DNA of 64,000 nucleotides from Paraphaeosphaeria minitans (Eukaryota; Ascomycota; Dothideomycetes; Pleosporales; Didymosphaeriaceae): assembly GCA_015832175.1 (NCBI GenBank), contig WJXW01000005.1:682001-746000 (forward strand), read 5' to 3'. Positions 60,566 to 64,000 of this stretch are shown one piece after another. The notes under the pieces were generated by a model. The model did not search any database. It was given only the letters and a program-made list of their open reading frames with translations, and was not told the DNA's origin. The position numbers and the translations under genes were made by a program. The first letter of the stretch is position 1. Each line of letters begins with the position of its first letter.

Positions 60566-61099
60566 CTAAATAGCTTCTATTAGTTCTCTAAATACTTATT
60601 ACTAGACTTCTCTATATCCTTTTAAAAGCAGCCCTATGTCCCTTACTAAAAATATAGTGTTATAGGTGCATTTACCTTAAGTAAGGAATATAAAAGAATA
60701 AGTTACGTTATCCTATCTAAAATGTATTATATAAATCCAACTACTTTAATTATTTATTAGGTCTCTTCGTGTCTTGTCTAGTTATTGTCTATTTATTTAT
60801 CTGTTCCCTAGTTAGCTATTTTAAATAATAGCTAATCGGCCCTATATTTCTCTAACTCTCTATTATAGGCTACCCTTTACACTATACTACTAGCTAGGGT
60901 GTACTAATAGCGTTACCTGGTATATTAAGAACTGCCTAACGTGCGTATAAGCTAAGTTAAAGTGTAAAGGAAAATATAGGCTACTATATCCTTTACCTAT
61001 CCTAGATACTTATTAGAACGGTATATTAATTAACTTTATTACGCCGCTTTCTAAATCTTACCTTAATAGGTATAACTACTAATATATTATAATTATTAT
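60566..61099. other. unassigned AT-rich sequence
   Basis: No domain, LTR or repeat partner found in the window. The 5' LTR of the gag-only element would be expected near here, but nothing matching 51460-51661 is visible. It ends at the Copia-1 LTR at 61100. Confidence 0.4.
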
Positions 61100-61302
61100 T
61101 GTTGTGGTAAAAAGGGCTTAAACTATCACAGGATATTCAGGAGCAGAGTTATAAAGAATACAAATAGCTAATCGTAGGAAAGGATGCTGAAAGGGCAGAC
61201 TATATATAAAAGAAACGAGCCTCTTAGCAAAAATCCTGTGATATAAATTAGTGGATCTAGAAAGAATTACAAAAGTGAGTGTTTACTTTAACACACCCCC
61301 TA
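61100..61302 (-). repeat. Copia-1 LTR with attached polypurine tract (fragment)
   Basis: LTR 61100-61293 (194 bp) matches the Copia-1 LTRs and is followed by CACCCCCTA (61294-61302), the Copia-1 polypurine tract on the minus strand. Then Gypsy-2 sequence begins at once. It is therefore not a clean solo LTR but the 3' extreme of a copy whose body was lost. Confidence 0.85.
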
Positions 61303-61868
61303 CCTTTAGGCTCTAATCTATTTTACTTTAGGGAGCTTAGCCCCTTTAATAGGCTTTAAGTTTATTTTAATAGTAATAATCTAGCTAATTAGGCTAATAT
61401 TAGCCTATAAGTTAAGAATTATTTAGAGTTTCCTTTCTAAGCCTATATCTCTAGCTGTGCTACACGTGCGCTTTATACCTAGTAAAATATAAATTAGTAG
61501 GCGCCTTACTATATTTAGGTTGTAGGTAAGGCTTAGCCTTTTTCTATATAGTTTACTTGTATAGGAATCTAATTAGGATTACTACTTCTATATTTATTAG
61601 TATAGTAGCTAGTTTTATAGTACTTATAGTAAGTAACACTTTTCTTATCCTAGGTCTTACTATTACTTTTAGATATTTAGTAGTTTAGTGTAGTATCTTT
61701 AGATCCCTTTAATATATAACACGGGCTTAACTCCTACATTATAGGTACACAGCGTAGGTTTCGCTTAAGCGTAGAGCCTAAAGTAATAAGGTCTTCCTTA
61801 GTTATAGGCACCTAATAGTAGTTAGTAATAGCCTTCTATAGCTTAGGTTTAAGGTTAGAGAAGAAGTG
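61303..61868 (-). mobile_element. Gypsy-2d, antisense gag fragment
   Basis: Minus-strand match to Gypsy-2b from about 19310 back to 18745: the end of gag including the knuckle region and the start of the protease region. It ends left in CCTTTAGG against the Copia-1 polypurine tract, and right at 61868, where Copia-1b is inserted (Gypsy-2b equivalent near GAAAAGGTG). The probable target copy is AAGTG at 61864-61868; the partner would be outside the window. Confidence 0.85.
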
Positions 61869-64000
61869 TGTTGTGGTAAAAAGGGCTCGAACTATTACAG
61901 GATATTCAGGAGCAGAGTTGTAAAGAATACAAAGAGCTAATTATAGGAAAGGATGCCAAAAGGGCAGACTATATACAAAAGAAACGAGCCTCTTAGCAAG
62001 AATCCTGTGATATAAATTAGTGGATCTAGAAAGAATCACAGAAGTGAGTGTTTTACTTTAACACACCCCCTAGGTGATCGCTTAAAGCGGATCACCTATT
62101 CTAAGAAGTAATCTGTAATTGTCTAAATCCTTCCTGATCTTAAGAACAGCGATTCTATCACCCCCTATTTATTGTAATAGCAAAACAATCGCTGCTTATC
62201 TTTTAAATTATAAATCCTATTGTGAATTGTGTCTAGAATCTCTTCTTCTAGTAGGTTAGGAGCTTATAAGCGTGGCACAAAGGCCTAGAGCGTAAACACT
62301 TCTATTCTGCTACTTTTTTCGCTTACTTCCTATTAACTATAAGGTAATTTCCCCGCTCTTACTAGCTAGTAAGTATAATAGGCAGGCGCATTTTAATTAA
62401 AAAAGAGTAATAGTAAGAGAAATAAGTAGTAAGGAAGGAGCGCATTTAGCGCTTAATAATTAGATAGGCGGTAAAGTATATAAGCCTTTTACTAGCGCTT
62501 AATCTTCTCTTTTTAATCCTTTACTTTTAACGCTTTAACCTCCTATCTAATTTAAGCCTACTAGTTTAAGCCTTTAAATCCTACTACTTTATAGTAGGTT
62601 CTCTTTTTCTAATTATTGCCTTGCGCTCTTTTTATTGTTTAGAGCTTTACTAACTCTTTTAGATATCTAATAACCTAGCTAAAGCACGCGTAGTAAAGGC
62701 TGTAAAAGCTACTAAATAAAGCTCCTAATCCTTTTACTAAGATCTTCCTACTTTACTAGCTCCTCCTACTCTAGCTCTAGGCCTTTAGCAATTACTTAGT
62801 GCTTTTAGACAAGTAAGCTGCTTAGGCTGCTTAAAGGGAGCTTTAGTAAAAAAGAGTAATAGACACTACTATAATAACGCTTTAAGCTTAGGCAGGCGCT
62901 ACTATACTTACTTTACTTACTCTTACACTACTATATATAGGGTTATCCTATTACTTTAGCTAATTTTACTAATTATTTCTATAGCTAGCCGCATATTTAG
63001 ACTCTAGCTATAAATTTTATCTGCTATTAACTATTAGAGGGTGCTAATATAAGCTTTTATTTTAAGATTTATTCTAGGTTTAGCTAATACTTTTTATAGG
63101 AAAGGCTAATTACTAAGCTGCGTAAGAGGGTTAAAGTAGTCTTATAAGCTCCTCCTTTTACTAGTAGTTAGAAGGAGTAAGCTTAGCACGTAGCTACTAT
63201 TCTACTCTTTCCCTCTTAGCTAATCTTTAGTAGAGGATCGAGTAATTACTCTCCTACCCTACCCATTAAGGAGTAGCGCGGTCGCAGCTAATACCTTAAT
63301 TAAAATAGCTAGATAAGCAGCCTATTAGCTCTAAAGTAAAGTAGAGGCTAGATAAGTGCTTTTCTTCCTACTAATTAAAGGAGGGGAGGCTAGGGTAAGC
63401 TATTACCTACTGCTAATTAAAGGAGAAGTAGAGGAGGTAAATAAGGTAAGGAATCACCTACTATAGAGAGGAGGAGAGGAAGAGAATAGGGAGAATCTCC
63501 TACTACTAATTATAGGGGAGATTCTCGCACCCCTACAATTAAGCAGAAGAGAAAGAAGGTCTATATATTTATAAATAAGCTCTTTAATCTCCTCTTCCTT
63601 TAATTTCTATTCTCTCTCTAATCTTTTCTTTCTTTTCTTTTTCTTTTCTTATTTCTTGGCTCTAAATTAATAATTCTAGGTAGTTAACAGATTATTTCTC
63701 TACTTACCTACTCTTATTCTATAATTATTGTGCTCGCATTTTATAGATTTAATAGCCTTTTAAATCTATTAAACTGCTAATAAGTAAGAGCCTTTGTGAG
63801 GCCATCTACTAGCATTTCGCTAGTTAGAAGATATTCTACTTAAAATAATCCTTTTACATGCTCTTACTACAACTATATATTCTAAATATCTATATAGCGC
63901 AGTTAAGTAGTGATTCTTTTATTCTTTCTAATCACTAAACAAATAGTTTAAAGATTGTCGCAATAGACCTTCTACAAAAGTCCTAGATCTAGAGTAAGCT
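61869..64000 (-). mobile_element. Copia-1b, 3' part, running off the window
   Basis: 3' LTR 61869-62063 (195 bp), polypurine tract 62064-62072, accessory region 62073-63520, then the end of pol. At 63521-63525 it has a single ATTCT, with GGGGAG before and CGCACCCC after: the unoccupied counterpart of the Gypsy-1a insertion at 4013/10744. RNase H begins to be readable from about 63840 on the minus strand. Compared with Copia-1a it lacks about 90 bp near the LTR (62125 region) and 9 bp near 62755. Confidence 0.92.
62073..63520 (+). pseudogene. Copia-1 accessory region, second copy
   Basis: Matches 2481-4017 end to end with mostly transition differences. The same plus-strand frame can be followed, for example LKEGRLG then AITYC near 63375-63415. 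It lies antisense to the copia pol and between RNase H and 3' LTR, as in copy a. Function unknown. Confidence 0.35.

Overview
This window is a gene-poor, AT-rich block of a filamentous ascomycete (Pezizomycotina-type) genome, made almost entirely of dead, nested LTR retrotransposons. The basis is direct. Copies of the same element differ almost only by C-to-T and G-to-A transitions, mostly at CpA/TpG. Ancestral Trp (TGG) and Gln (CAA/CAG) codons now read TAG/TAA, TpA is hugely over-represented, and no pol frame is open. That is the signature of repeat-induced point mutation (RIP). I see no intact host gene, tRNA, rRNA or CRISPR. The longest open frame that is not an antisense shadow of a transposon is 91 codons. 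I did not compute base composition or run any search; family names below (Gypsy-1, Gypsy-2, Copia-1, Copia-2, LTR-3) are local labels.

Layout. 1-1554: unidentified coding-like remnant on the minus strand. 1555-2276 and 16330-17700: Gypsy-2a (Ty3/gypsy chromovirus, plus strand), split by Copia-1a (2277-16329, minus, TSD TAACT), which is itself split by Gypsy-1a (4018-10739, minus, TSD ATTCT). This three-level nest is proved by two uninterrupted paralogous sites inside the same window. 17700-23415: tandem Gypsy-2b (nearly complete) and the 5' end of Gypsy-2c. 23416-24280: unassigned, with the 91-codon frame. 24281-25521: Gypsy-1 fragment. 25522-39292: two 238-bp LTRs (LTR-3) around a minus-strand Copia-2 polyprotein split by Gypsy-1b (29062-35722). 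39293-40894: plus-strand coding remnant, perhaps gag. 40895-47627 Gypsy-1c and 47628-51459 truncated Gypsy-1d. 51460-60150: gag-only LTR element (minus) split by Gypsy-1e (51696-58353, plus, TSD TTACT), with an eight-unit tandem repeat upstream of the gag. 61100-64000: Copia-1 LTR with polypurine tract, an antisense Gypsy-2 gag fragment, and the 3' part of Copia-1b running off the window.

How the parts work together. Gypsy-1 and Gypsy-2 each encoded gag with a CCHC knuckle, then RT, RNase H and integrase ending in a chromodomain. A protease is recognisable only in Gypsy-1. The chromodomain fits targeting to heterochromatin and so self-nesting. Copia-1 encoded gag, protease, integrase, RT and RNase H in copia order; for Copia-2 I recognise integrase, RT and RNase H in the same order. 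The most unusual feature is a second gene inside Gypsy-1: a 159-codon frame, antisense to pol, between the chromodomain and the 3' LTR, with a CSKC motif and a Lys-rich helix. It is kept at the same length in three copies and carries an in-frame 6-bp deletion in a fourth. Copia-1 also carries about 1.5 kb of extra sequence between RNase H and the 3' LTR, with a plausible antisense frame.
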